61,391 nucleotides of DNA from contig CALCJM010000037.1 of NCBI GenBank assembly GCA_937967505.1, positions 1-61,391 on the forward strand, given 5' to 3'. Of the stretch, positions 34,065 to 43,287 are shown piece after piece (the first letter of the stretch is position 1; each line of letters begins with the position of its first letter). Made by a program: the position numbers and the translations under genes. The notes beneath the pieces are model-generated. The model ran no database searches. It was not told where the DNA came from and saw nothing but the letters and a program-made list of their open reading frames with translations. This stretch comes from an uncultured Pirellulaceae bacterium (lineage in GTDB: Bacteria > Planctomycetota > Planctomycetia > Pirellulales > Pirellulaceae).

Positions 34065-34577
34065 ATGTGCAATATCAACTTTTTTTCGATCAACACTATT
34101 GCATTCTTTTTGTTGGCGTTTTCCGGATGCAGCGGTGGTGACTTTGTCCCCGTATCTGGCTCGGTCACCTTTGAAGGAAAACCGGTCCCAAAGCTCCGCG
34201 TCGTCTTTTCCCCCATGCCCGTTGGCGACAACCATGCTGTTGGCCCCTTTTCGCTGGGCGTTACTGACGCCGCAGGAAAATTCACACTGGAGACCCGGCA
34301 CGGTAAACCGGGGGCCGTGGCGGGTGCACACACCACCTCTTTTCAATACACCGACATCGGGGAAGACGCGATGGGCGACCTTCGGGACCAAATGGCCGAT
34401 GCGAAAGAAGATGGAGACAAGGAGGGGTTCGAGAAAGCCAGGCAGAACATCGCGAAGATGAAAGCAAAACTCAAAGGACGCCCGGTTCTTATGCAACGCT
34501 ATACAGCGAAGATCACGGTACCTGAAAGTGGTACCAGTGATTTAAAAATTGAACTCAGCGAAATGGGTGGAGAGTAG
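34065..34577 (+). CDS. Lipoprotein, DUF1559-associated type
   Basis: 170 residues from ATG 34065, chosen because it gives a proper lipoprotein signal: MCNINFFSINTIAFFLLAFS followed by G-C (lipobox AFSGC). The frame opens further up at 33993. The mature part starts FVPVSGSVTFEGKPVPKLRV and VVFSPMPVGDN, the carboxypeptidase-regulatory-like fold seen in small planctomycete lipoproteins encoded right after DUF1559 genes. A charged helical insert (DQMADAKEDGDKEGFEKARQ) sits in the middle, and the end YTAKITVPESG is typical. Role unknown; anchored to a membrane facing the periplasm. Confidence 0.8.
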   Translation: MCNINFFSINTIAFFLLAFSGCSGGDFVPVSGSVTFEGKPVPKLRVVFSPMPVGDNHAVGPFSLGVTDAAGKFTLETRHGKPGAVAGAHTTSFQYTDIGEDAMGDLRDQMADAKEDGDKEGFEKARQNIAKMKAKLKGRPVLMQRYTAKITVPESGTSDLKIELSEMGGE

Positions 34578-34890
34578 CAAGCACACATCCAGTGACATCG
34601 TATTCTGGCAGAGCCTCAGAGCGCTGCAACCTCGATTTGATTTCCGCCATCTCTTGTTTGGCAATCGGTTTTTCATCCTGGTATTTTCTGGTGATTCGTA
34701 ACACAAGTGGGGTGCCGCTTGTTACATGCCATTCGTCCCCCCCGTGTTTAACGACCTGTCAGCACGTTAACAACCCGCTATTCCTTTTTGCTGAAGCGCC
34801 GACCAACAGCGTTCCACTGGATTGTACTTCTGTGACAGGGCAGATAGTAGATAAGGCAAACCTCGAGCCCTGATCAATCAGCAAAGGCGA
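34578..34890. other. Intergenic, nothing recognised
   Basis: 313 bases after the lipoprotein gene, next to a transposase relic. Short open frames only; probably degraded DNA. Confidence 0.5.
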
Positions 34891-35052
34891 CTACGCGACG
34901 GAGAAGCCTTCGCGCCACTCCAAGTTCTTGGGGCCGTTGTCCGGATAAACCACCAGCTTGCGAATGCCGCGATGCCGCGAACAGGTATGTTCCCACCAGA
35001 GCTTCATGCAGTCGCCCCAGAAGCCGCCGCTCTCCGAGAGTTGTGACCCAGC
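34891..35052 (-). pseudogene. Transposase fragment (ISAzo13-like)
   Basis: A 53-residue stretch read on the minus strand: SESGGFWGDCMKLWWEHTCS, RHRGIRKLVVYPDNGPKNLE and WREGFSVA before TAG. The block 'fW.d...lWW......ypgi..LviY.DNGP.N' is a conserved catalytic-core segment of a transposase group common in planctomycetes, including the Asp of DNGP. Neither end of the gene nor terminal inverted repeats are present. It is a relic. Confidence 0.65.
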
Positions 35053-35176
35053 TCACAACCATGATGGGCCAAAGGTTTAAAAGGGGATGCCGGCGGAAGT
35101 TCAGTCGTCCAAGGGAATGTTGATGCAATGTTACAGAAAAGTATCCGGGTTTGGTGAAAACTGATGCCGATCTGCC

Positions 35177-35284
35177 TTTAGGAAATTGGCCGTTGAAAGC
35201 TTACCGTTGGCGATGCTGCCAGCTTCGCTCCGACGCGCTCAGCGTCGCCAACGGATGGTAAATTCCCAACTGCCAGTTGCCTTA
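35177..35284 (-). repeat. Palindromic element, copy F
   Basis: Complete copy in reverse orientation, upstream of the unknown gene 35424. One inner arm has diverged: CGACGCGCTCAGCGTCGCC replaces the usual CGACGCTGGCAGC..., so the central stem is partly broken. The outer arm also has GGAAATTGG instead of GGCGATTGG. Confidence 0.92.
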
Positions 35285-35423
35285 TTTAGGTGTCGCGATG
35301 CTTCGGTGCAGCAGGCAACCATTTATCGGTCACTTTTTGGCGACGACATGGTCACGTTGATTCAACGATTTCCTTCGGCGGTTTCGCACAATTATCAACT
35401 TTCTCCCAATTTGGCTTGACGAT

Positions 35424-36305
35424 ATGAATGCACTACGAAAAACACCACTGATCTCTTCCCCCGTAAGTCCCCGCGCATTTCAGGAACTGGACGGCCCGTA
35501 TTTACCATCCATCGCGATCGTTGGCGAAGAATTCAGGACTCGGGAATCAGTCTGCCTGTCGAAAGCCAAACAACTTGCCAATAACCATGGCGCTGCGGCC
35601 TGCCTGGTTGGACTGAGTGCGGGGCACGGATTGAAATCTTCCATCCAAATTGATGCATTGGCGAAATTGGACGGCCTTGAAAAATTTATGGCGTGTCCGG
35701 TACGGGCAGAATTCGGCTGGGATCAACTACTGGAGGTGTTACCGGAAAGCCATGGCTTGATCAGGGAGAAGAGGTCAAGGCCACCGGCATGTGAAGTGAC
35801 GCGTCGATGTTCTGCAACTGTTATTGTGGCAGCCAAACTTTCCCTGAACCAAATCATATCCGTCCTGCAAATGTCTCGACTAAATCGGACGATTGTGCTG
35901 GATGAAGATTCCATTGACCGACTGGGGCACAAAGGGGGATCTCATGCGTTGGCGCTGACGCCAGTTGCAGTCATGACCGCCGCTGCCGCAAAAATGTGGA
36001 TGAAAGCCAATTCGATGCAAGACGCGCTAGACCGCCTGAAACCCACTCGAAGAAACGGTGTCATTGCGGTAGTGGATCAGGGACGTATGTTCCTAAAGAC
36101 TGCGGATGCGGTCACGGAATGTACTCAGGTGATGTACAATCCCGGAACGCTCACTGACGACACCATGTTCGCGATTGAGCAGGCGATCCAGATTGCCGCC
36201 AGTCGCATGGAAGGCAGACGCGATGAGGCTCGGGAGGCTCGTTTAAACACATTTGAGGAATTCCACGCAAATCAACGGGTAGAACCCTTCCGCTGGAGGG
36301 TTTAA
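35424..36305 (+). CDS. Unknown protein upstream of an ECF sigma factor
   Basis: 293 residues; I do not recognise the family. No signal peptide or membrane helix. The protein looks like an alpha/beta fold: PSIAIVGEEF, AACLVGLSAGHGLKSS, CSATVIVAAKLSLNQIISVL, RTIVLDEDSIDRLG, HALALTPVAVMTAAAAKMWM, NGVIAVVDQGRMFL and a C-terminal charged helix (ASRMEGRRDEAREARLN). The sigma factor gene starts 65 bases downstream and a likely anti-sigma gene follows, so it may belong to that regulatory unit. No clear ribosome binding site is present before ATG 35424. Codon use is like that of neighbouring genes. Confidence 0.65.
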   Translation: MNALRKTPLISSPVSPRAFQELDGPYLPSIAIVGEEFRTRESVCLSKAKQLANNHGAAACLVGLSAGHGLKSSIQIDALAKLDGLEKFMACPVRAEFGWDQLLEVLPESHGLIREKRSRPPACEVTRRCSATVIVAAKLSLNQIISVLQMSRLNRTIVLDEDSIDRLGHKGGSHALALTPVAVMTAAAAKMWMKANSMQDALDRLKPTRRNGVIAVVDQGRMFLKTADAVTECTQVMYNPGTLTDDTMFAIEQAIQIAASRMEGRRDEAREARLNTFEEFHANQRVEPFRWRV

Positions 36306-36369
36306 AATTCTGTCGGAATAAACGATCCGTACGTTCGTTTACATCACCAAGACTGAAGGCAATTCGTCC

Positions 36370-36882
36370 GTGGTAACAGACAGGGTAAGACAATCCGACG
36401 CCCGCCAACTGGTGGGCCGTTGGTATGAGCAATTCGGACGCGAGCTGCTGGTGTTCTGCAAAGGGCAAATGGGGCACGACGACGGCCAAGAAGCCTTTCA
36501 GACAATGTGGCAGAAGGTCCTGAACAATATCGAAAAATTCGACGGCGGCAACGCCCGGGCGTGGTTGTATCGAATTGCCCGCAACACAATCTACGATGCC
36601 AGAAAAAAAAAGAAGCCGGAACTGAACAATCTGGCCACCGAGTCCAAGGTCGATCGATCGGCCGCGTTGCTGGATCATTTTTTGGAATCGGAAATGAAGC
36701 AGCAGTTTCAGGAGTGCGTCGAACGACTGACACCCCTGAAACAAAGGTTGCTGAAAATGCGGATCCTTGGAGAATCGTACAAATCGATTTCGAAGAAACT
36801 GGATATTCCGACCGGTACAGTGGGCAGTCGCTTCAACCGGGTGAAGGACGAGGTTAAAAACTGCGTGGCAGAAAAGTCGTAG
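36370..36882 (+). CDS. ECF-type RNA polymerase sigma factor
   Basis: 170 residues from GTG 36370. Region 2: YEQFGRELLVFCKGQMGHDD through EAFQTMWQKVLNNIEKFDGG and ARAWLYRIARNTIYDARKKK. Region 4: ECVERLTPLKQRLLKMRILG, ESYKSISKKLDIPTGTVGSR and FNRVKDEVKN, an evident helix-turn-helix. The linker is short. It replaces the main sigma factor on promoters of a stress or surface regulon. The gene 16 bases downstream encodes a membrane protein that is probably its anti-sigma factor. Confidence 0.92.
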   Translation: MVTDRVRQSDARQLVGRWYEQFGRELLVFCKGQMGHDDGQEAFQTMWQKVLNNIEKFDGGNARAWLYRIARNTIYDARKKKKPELNNLATESKVDRSAALLDHFLESEMKQQFQECVERLTPLKQRLLKMRILGESYKSISKKLDIPTGTVGSRFNRVKDEVKNCVAEKS

Positions 36883-36897
36883 TCGGAAAGAATCATC

Positions 36898-37872
36898 GTG
36901 GTGCAATTACTGGACATCCCGGACGACGACGGGGAGATCACCGATTGGTTGGAAGACCTACTGGTGTCAAGAAACTTTGGCGAAACGATCAGCCAACTGG
37001 CCTTTTTGAGTGGTTTGGATGGTTTGCAAAAAACCGACGGTGACAACCTTGCCGATACCGCCCCTGTCACCGAAGCACTCAAACAGACAATCGTCGCACA
37101 TGGCATCTCCCCGTTAAACACCGACCAACGCAGCGTTCTGCTGAACAATCCGGTCGTCTTGATTGAACTCAATCAGCGTATCTTTGAAACAGGATCCGAC
37201 TATTGGATGCAGCGAATCGCATCGGCTGATGCGGGCGAAGATCAATTCTTGAAACAGGTTGCCGCAGTGAATTTTGGCGATGGTGATCCGAGCCAACGCA
37301 GTTCGGTGGCTACTGAGGCTGCTGAAGCGACTGACACTACCGACCTCACTAACGTTACCAGGCTGGAGTCAGACAGCGCGACCCGGCCGACGCTAGGTGG
37401 TCTGACGCGTCGTCAGCTGTTGACGGTCGCGGCATCGATTTTGGCCGTTCTGTGCGGTGCGTACCTCTTTCAAAATGCAGGATCCCAAAACGATCAACCG
37501 TGGGGGTGGCAGTCCGCCAGCGCATTGCCTGCGGGCGTTTCTTCCGACCGCTATCTCCAATCCATTGTCGATTCAGCCGAGCAATGGTTTGACCGGGACT
37601 CAGGTTCTTCCCGACAGCTGGCGGCAAATCTTCAGTCTCTATCCGCTGGCTGCCAGCGCTTGATTGACGCGCCTCATCAACCGTTGTCTGCCGACCAACG
37701 AACGTGGTTGATCGAAAAGTGCAGGTTGTGGAAAGACGATATCGACCGGTTGCTGATAAATGTGCAGGCCCCGGGCGTCGATGCCGACAAAACAACGCTG
37801 CTCAAAAACGCCGCGGATGATTTGGTCAGCAGGATCGCGTTGGCGATTAAAAATCGCGCTGAAGAAATTTGA
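36898..37872 (+). CDS. Single-pass membrane protein, putative anti-sigma factor
   Basis: 324 residues from GTG 36898, 16 bases after the sigma gene. The N-terminal about 165 residues are soluble and acidic (LDIPDDDGEITDWLEDLLVS), followed by a Thr/Asp-rich linker. A single membrane helix lies near 180-197 (LLTVAASILAVLCGAYLF), preceded by Arg-Arg. The outer domain of about 125 residues is rich in helices (QSIVDSAEQWFDRDSG, LIEKCRLWKDDIDRLLINV). Cytoplasmic domain, one helix and an outer domain, together with gene order, suggest an anti-sigma factor, but no zinc-finger anti-sigma motif (H-x3-C-x2-C) is seen. Confidence 0.65.
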   Translation: MVQLLDIPDDDGEITDWLEDLLVSRNFGETISQLAFLSGLDGLQKTDGDNLADTAPVTEALKQTIVAHGISPLNTDQRSVLLNNPVVLIELNQRIFETGSDYWMQRIASADAGEDQFLKQVAAVNFGDGDPSQRSSVATEAAEATDTTDLTNVTRLESDSATRPTLGGLTRRQLLTVAASILAVLCGAYLFQNAGSQNDQPWGWQSASALPAGVSSDRYLQSIVDSAEQWFDRDSGSSRQLAANLQSLSAGCQRLIDAPHQPLSADQRTWLIEKCRLWKDDIDRLLINVQAPGVDADKTTLLKNAADDLVSRIALAIKNRAEEI

Positions 37873-38152
37873 AGATCTCAGGTTGGAAGACGAGCCCATT
37901 CACGATCGAACCCGGTTGATTAACTTCCACCTAGCGAAGACTAACTTGTGCGGTCCGCGCGGGATTACAGTCAGCACCTGCCACAATCGTTATTTCGGCC
38001 AAGCGCGACACGACCATCGTCCCGCCGCAATTTGAAAAATCTCTCTGGTTCCTAGGAAGAATCTCACTAAATATTCGTTGTTCCGGATAGAGAGGCCCCG
38101 GACTACGGGAGCCAGCCGAAAAATTCCGCATCACGATAGTATAAGGTGCTCC

Positions 38153-38827
38153 ATGAACACACTTTCCATTCGATTCACGCGCCCATTGGTTGTTTTTTGT
38201 GCGACCGTCAGTGCTTGCTGGTACGTGACGGCTCCAACCGGTTTTTGCCAGTTGCCCATATCGCAAACAGATCTGCCAAACCTGTCCGCTCCGCTGCCAG
38301 CGCTGAACAATGATCAACCGCGCGTGGATACGGATAGCGAACAATTCCATGGGCAAGGTGAACCGGCGCTGTTACCACCGATGACCGGACAGGAACCAGA
38401 GATCGCACCGGGGCACGAGCACTCGTTGGAATCCCCTTCGGAATCTGCAATCATCACGCCGCCGGCAGCCTTGCCGGAGACGCCTACCCAGCCGCCGTTG
38501 GTACCGGAGACGCACCATCGTCCCCGCCTGACACCGCAACGTCCGCAGCTTGGTGTGGCAGGGGCGATTGTGCCTCACTGGGGGTTCCGGATTGTCGAGG
38601 TGCTACCGGGATCGGCGGCCGAACGAATGCAACTGGAACCGGGAGATGTGATCCTAAACATCAATGGCCATACCGTTTGTTCGGTGGCAGCGATCGTGCG
38701 CGAACTGAACCAGTCGGTCGGGCATTACGGAGGGCAGGGCGTGATCATAATCGACAATGTGCGCGGCAGAAATCACTGCGGCACTTCACGGGCGGCCCGT
38801 TTTGTGTGGCTAAAATTTCGTTTGTAA
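38153..38827 (+). CDS. Exported PDZ-domain protein
   Basis: 224 residues from ATG 38153, preceded by AAGGTG. A signal peptide (RPLVVFCATVSACWYVTAP) leads to a long Pro-rich disordered linker (residues about 30-130) and one C-terminal PDZ domain: GFRIVEVLPGSAAERMQLEP, GDVILNINGHTVCSVAAIV and GHYGGQGVIIIDNVRG. No protease domain is present. It may tether or recognise C-termini outside the cytoplasm. The frame opens at 38078, but the upstream residues lack signal character. It converges on the DUF4340 gene, with only 33 bases between stops. Confidence 0.82.
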   Translation: MNTLSIRFTRPLVVFCATVSACWYVTAPTGFCQLPISQTDLPNLSAPLPALNNDQPRVDTDSEQFHGQGEPALLPPMTGQEPEIAPGHEHSLESPSESAIITPPAALPETPTQPPLVPETHHRPRLTPQRPQLGVAGAIVPHWGFRIVEVLPGSAAERMQLEPGDVILNINGHTVCSVAAIVRELNQSVGHYGGQGVIIIDNVRGRNHCGTSRAARFVWLKFRL

Positions 38828-38860
38828 AGGTTATCGTGGTGATCGAACCGCCGGATCGCT

Positions 38861-40195
38861 CTAGTTCCCAATTTCCAGTTCCGGCAGCAGACCTTTAATG
38901 ACCGTTTCGTCCATCACATAGATCCACAAACTATGCTTGCGGTTAAACTCGGCGGCCTTGCGGCTGGCCAGATCGATCAACTGCTCGCGCTGCTTGACCT
39001 TGCGAAGATAGGCTTTCTTGACTGATTCGTCAGTGTCCATATTCTCGGGTTTTTCTGGTTGTTTAAAATCGGACGCATCAACATCAGCGGTTAACATGAC
39101 CTGATATAACAGCCGCAGGCTGTCGCTGCTGCCTACCTGGTTGCCGATGCCACCGACCAAGACGTGGTATCGCACACCGTCAGACATACCGACCGCGACT
39201 TCACCGTTGGATGAATCAAACTGATGACCGCCGTCCTGCATACCGCGATAGAAGAACCCCGACTTTTCCCATGAGTTGACGGTCTCGGATTCGGTAACTT
39301 CCTGCTTGCCTCGCAGCGCTTCGACGGCGGATTTGCTTTGATTGACCACATCTGCGATCTGAAGCCGGAACAGGGACTGCCCAACGGCCGGTAAAAACGT
39401 ATTCGGGATCTGTGCCGCGTCGATCTCTTTGTCGCCCTGCTTGCTGCTAACGACCCCCATCTGCGGTGGTTCGCCGTCCACTGCGAATTTTATATCGTAG
39501 ATTGATTCCTGCGTTTTGGCAGTTTCGGCCTGTCGATATTTGCTGACATTAATGGTCGATACCAAGCGCGCGTTTGTTGATGAGGTGGGCAGTTCCAACA
39601 GGTTTGGCGACGTCCAACGCGAGAAATCAGTCGATAGGATGTCGTCGTTGAATTCGATGGTGTAAACCGTCGGTTTGCCCGGCACGCGCACGTAACGGTT
39701 GGCCGGTTTGTCTTTCACCGCATACCCCACAATCAGACTACCGATGGACTTTCGATTGCGATCGGTCAGTTCGACGCGCGTGCCGATGCTGGACCGATTG
39801 GCTGCTGCGTCAGGGCTGACGGGGTCAACGACGCCGAATTTGACGTGGTCGGTCTGGCTGTCCGAGGTGACCTCCAGCACGGTTCGACCGTTGAGAGATT
39901 TGGTGACCTCGATGACGCGCGCGCCGCCGGTCACGTCAAATTCACTTTTCTGTGGAATCACCCAGCGTTCGCCCTTGCGCTTAAGTCGCAATCGGTCGAT
40001 ACGGGTGGTGTCCTCGTTGTACGCGACGACCTCGATTCCCCGCACCGACGATGTCTCGTAGTCCTCAAACAGAGGCTTGTTCACCTGGGCATTTTGGGAG
40101 ACCAGTTTGGGCCACGGATAGACCCAAGCCGCCGCAGTGGCCGCAATAGCGGCCATAATCCCCATCACGACCGTTGTTTGGATTGCTGATTTCAT
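38861..40195 (-). CDS. DUF4340 domain protein
   Basis: 444 residues from ATG 40195 (MKSAIQTTVVMGIMAAIAAT), which gives an N-terminal membrane anchor; the frame extends to 40330. The exported part has LRLKRKGERWVIPQKSEFDV, RTVLEVTSDSQTDHVKFGVV, RNRKSIGSLIVGYAVKDKPA, NRYVRVPGKPTVYTI and LSTDFSRWTSPNLLEL. This is the DUF4340 pattern found next to GldG-type transport proteins. It lies 70 bases after the GldF/GldG gene on the same strand and closes the operon. Probably an accessory subunit of that ABC system at the outer face of the membrane. Confidence 0.88.
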   Translation of the reverse strand: MKSAIQTTVVMGIMAAIAATAAAWVYPWPKLVSQNAQVNKPLFEDYETSSVRGIEVVAYNEDTTRIDRLRLKRKGERWVIPQKSEFDVTGGARVIEVTKSLNGRTVLEVTSDSQTDHVKFGVVDPVSPDAAANRSSIGTRVELTDRNRKSIGSLIVGYAVKDKPANRYVRVPGKPTVYTIEFNDDILSTDFSRWTSPNLLELPTSSTNARLVSTINVSKYRQAETAKTQESIYDIKFAVDGEPPQMGVVSSKQGDKEIDAAQIPNTFLPAVGQSLFRLQIADVVNQSKSAVEALRGKQEVTESETVNSWEKSGFFYRGMQDGGHQFDSSNGEVAVGMSDGVRYHVLVGGIGNQVGSSDSLRLLYQVMLTADVDASDFKQPEKPENMDTDESVKKAYLRKVKQREQLIDLASRKAAEFNRKHSLWIYVMDETVIKGLLPELEIGN

Positions 40196-40265
40196 TTCCG
40201 GGAGGTCCAAAAGTTGAATGCTGCGATTGTCGCTAAATTTGCCGTTGCCGCTCTTGTTGCCATTA

Positions 40266-43169
40266 CTATTTGAGCCGTCGTTCTTTGGAGATCCCCTCGC
40301 GCTCCCGCAAGCGTCGGCGGGTGAATACAAACACGCCCAACAGAAACGGGGGAATCACGGGAATTACAACGGCAGCCAATTTATAGGTACGCTGAATTTC
40401 CTGAATCGCCAGTTCAGCATCCAGGTCGGCCTGACGTTTTTTCTCGCTCAATGAGAGGTTCAGCTCCTGCACTTTCACCTGAAGCTTCTGCTCCTGCTCC
40501 TGTTGCTGTTGCTTCAGGATGCCCTGTTTGGCGGCCAATGCGGCAGCATCATAAGATTTTTTGGCGTCGCGCCGATCTTCCAGATTTTTGATTTCCTCTT
40601 CCAGCGGGCGCAGTTTTTTCCGGGATTCGGCCTGGGCTCTTTCAACTTCGATTTTGAAATCGATGTCATGCTGGTTGTTCAACTCAAAAACCTTCTGGAG
40701 CTCCTTTTCCTTTTGCGCTTCGATCTTTCCCAGCGTTACGTGGCGGTCACCGCGCGTCCGCAGCCCGAGGAATTTATCTTCGTTGGCCAGGGCATCGACA
40801 ATATTAAGCGCAAAACTCATATCCTGAAAGAAATACTCAATGCCCGCGCGAATTGGTTCGTTACGCGTATCGACGAAGTAATCCGAAAGCATGTCCAGGT
40901 CCGCGACGTAGATCAAATTGGTACGATCCTTGGATGGGGAGGCCGACGAATCGCTTTCCTTGCTTTTGCTGCCTTCAATGTGGCAGGCCAACACAAACGT
41001 CCCGTCCGAAAGTCCACGTTGGGAATCACGGGCAGCGGCGGGAACCTGGGGCATCGCCAGATCAGCTCGCAATCGTCCGGCCCCGGAAACAGTGACCAGC
41101 GGCGTGAATTCCAGCTCCGTCGTTTCCGTCGGTTTGAGATACCCGACGTACTGAAAAAACAGCTCCTTGATGCCGTTGGTCGCAGGGTGGGAGGCGTGGA
41201 ATGCGGGGCTGACCGAGTTTTCCTGATTCTTCACGATCACCAGCTCAGGAACACCCAGTCGTTTGTCCTTGGGATACGGATTGAAGGATTCGGGTTGCCA
41301 GACCACCCAGGGCACAAACTGGCCGTTGGGAGCCCTCATTCGGTCAGTATCGACATCGATTGCTTTCCACAATTTCTGAATGTCCGCCGGTTCACCACCA
41401 CGTCCCAGCACGCGCGGCCCAAAGGTTCCCGGCACGTGGCGTTTGAAACTGAACGAATTGGGAAAGGGATCCTCGAAAATCGCGGTGGGCTGCCCTGAAT
41501 GAATGGCTTGAATCAGATTTTTCATTTCAACGTCAGACATTTTGGAAGGCTGCGCCACCAATAGCACCTCAAAACGCCTCTGGTCCGGTTCGCCTTCATC
41601 GCCGCTGACCCACAAATCGATCTCGTTGGCGGCACTGACGACTTCAACCTCATACTGTTTGGCCAGTTCTTGCACGATTTTCAGCGTCGGAATCCGAATG
41701 GCTCTGCCATCTGGTGTGGGCACCACAGCCCCCTGAATCAGGGCATCGGTCATGACGATGCCGATTGTTTTGCGCTGGTCTTGGGAAACGGTATTGATCG
41801 ATCGCATCAATTCATACTCGACGGGCGTCCCGTAAGGCATGAACGGGACCACCACGCGTTCGACGCCACTGGCCACCGCCAGCCCCAGGACCACTTCGGC
41901 CTCGCGTTTGATACCGCGCGATTGGGTGGAGAACTTTTGTGGACGAATACCGTAACGCTTGGCGGCCAGCACCGCCTGTTTACTGAAGGGCTCAACCCCC
42001 TGCTGTAGATTGACGTTGATCCGCGCGCCTCCCAATGCATCAAACTCACGCAGCAGATTCACTAGGTCGTACTTGGTCCGTACAAATTCGGAAGGAATAT
42101 CACTGCCGACGTAGGCCGTCACATCGATCGGGGCGCGGGATTGTCCGTCTTGGGACTGTTCACTTAAGGTGTTCAACAGCCTGATGGTCGAATCCGACAG
42201 CGTGCTGACTTTTTCGTCGGAGATATCAATTCGAAACCGGTTAAGTGAACTGTACTGCACGATCAGCACTGCCGAAACTGCCATCACAAACAGAAAACAG
42301 GCCCGCAAAACAAAGTGCCACAGCATCGACGTACCGTCGCGCCCACCAAGCCAGTGTCGCCGACCGATCAGGATCATGCTGAGATAAATTCCGATCACCA
42401 CAATTCCCAGAAAATAACAGATCGAGGATGCGGTAATCAGGCCCCGTCCGAAAGGTTCGAAACGCTCCAGCAACGACCAATCAAACAAGCGCTGGATCCA
42501 TTTTTGGCTGCTGAAGATGACATCGGCGTTGGAAAAAAATGCCAGCGGGGCATTGAAGGCAGCACCAAAAATAAACCCGACGGTCAGGTTACTGGTCAGG
42601 AACGAAGCTACCGATCCAACTGCAATCATGGCGATCCCGACAAACCAGTACCCGAGATAGGTCGAAAACAGCAGCAGGTTGTCTAGGTTTCCTTCGGTCA
42701 TCGACAGCAGGACGGCGAAATTGGAAAGCTGTGAGAACAGCAGCGACACGGTGAATACCAACACGGCGGCAAAGTATTTTCCGATCACGATATCAAAGTC
42801 TTTGGCCGGCAGCGTCAACAGCAATTCATCGGTCCCCTGCCGTTTCTCCTCGGCCCAGATGCTCATCGTGATCGCCGGAATAAAGATCAGCATGATATAG
42901 GGCAGGAATTTATTCAGCTGGTCAAAATTGGCCAGGTTCGAGGTGAAAAACTCGTGCGGCCAGAACGCGGCAAACGAGGTCAACAGCACAAACAGGCACA
43001 GAAACACGTACCCTGTCGGATTACTGAAATAACCGATGAAGTTTCGTTTCATCACCGCAAACGCAGCCTGCCTCCAGATCCCCAGCGGCAACATCAGGAC
43101 AAACATCGCCACCAAAAAAAGGAGATCGACGACCAACATGAATGAAAATTCAATTAAGGGCAAACCCAT
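40266..43169 (-). CDS. Fused ABC-2 permease (GldF) and Gldg-domain protein
   Basis: 967 residues from ATG 43169, supported by AGGA six bases upstream. The N-terminal ABC-2 permease (about 1-285) has six or more helices, with FIGYFSNPTGYVFLCLFVLL and EEKRQGTDELLLTLPAKDFD. The GldG-like Gldg domain (about 295-850) has NRFRIDISDEKVSTLSDSTI, VPFMPYGTPVEYELMRSI, TIGIVMTDA and QPTAIFEDPFPNS. A long coiled coil (about 850-930, EKELQKVFELNN..., KKRQADLDAELAIQEIQR) precedes a last membrane helix and a basic tail (RRRLREREGISKERRLK). In Bacteroidetes GldF and GldG are separate proteins with GldA. Here they are fused, with the GldA-like ATPase gene upstream. Confidence 0.88.
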   Translation of the reverse strand: MGLPLIEFSFMLVVDLLFLVAMFVLMLPLGIWRQAAFAVMKRNFIGYFSNPTGYVFLCLFVLLTSFAAFWPHEFFTSNLANFDQLNKFLPYIMLIFIPAITMSIWAEEKRQGTDELLLTLPAKDFDIVIGKYFAAVLVFTVSLLFSQLSNFAVLLSMTEGNLDNLLLFSTYLGYWFVGIAMIAVGSVASFLTSNLTVGFIFGAAFNAPLAFFSNADVIFSSQKWIQRLFDWSLLERFEPFGRGLITASSICYFLGIVVIGIYLSMILIGRRHWLGGRDGTSMLWHFVLRACFLFVMAVSAVLIVQYSSLNRFRIDISDEKVSTLSDSTIRLLNTLSEQSQDGQSRAPIDVTAYVGSDIPSEFVRTKYDLVNLLREFDALGGARINVNLQQGVEPFSKQAVLAAKRYGIRPQKFSTQSRGIKREAEVVLGLAVASGVERVVVPFMPYGTPVEYELMRSINTVSQDQRKTIGIVMTDALIQGAVVPTPDGRAIRIPTLKIVQELAKQYEVEVVSAANEIDLWVSGDEGEPDQRRFEVLLVAQPSKMSDVEMKNLIQAIHSGQPTAIFEDPFPNSFSFKRHVPGTFGPRVLGRGGEPADIQKLWKAIDVDTDRMRAPNGQFVPWVVWQPESFNPYPKDKRLGVPELVIVKNQENSVSPAFHASHPATNGIKELFFQYVGYLKPTETTELEFTPLVTVSGAGRLRADLAMPQVPAAARDSQRGLSDGTFVLACHIEGSKSKESDSSASPSKDRTNLIYVADLDMLSDYFVDTRNEPIRAGIEYFFQDMSFALNIVDALANEDKFLGLRTRGDRHVTLGKIEAQKEKELQKVFELNNQHDIDFKIEVERAQAESRKKLRPLEEEIKNLEDRRDAKKSYDAAALAAKQGILKQQQQEQEQKLQVKVQELNLSLSEKKRQADLDAELAIQEIQRTYKLAAVVIPVIPPFLLGVFVFTRRRLREREGISKERRLK

Positions 43170-43287
43170 GTTTTTCCTAGTGCGTTGATTGGTGGCGAAA
43201 ATTGGTGGCGAAAAACGGCGCTGATAAAAAAGTTGATTCGGCGGACTGGCTGGCTGCTGCGCCATCTGAAGTGAAGGTGATCCCGAA

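Noticed and set aside
35177..35284. Short ORFs overlapping the palindromic elements, with recurring LPASLRR/RCQRRSEAG translations
   Set aside because: They are translations of the repeat itself, in varying frames at each copy, not a gene family.
40503..41498. A 331-codon plus-strand frame
   Set aside because: Antisense to the GldF/GldG gene; no family features.
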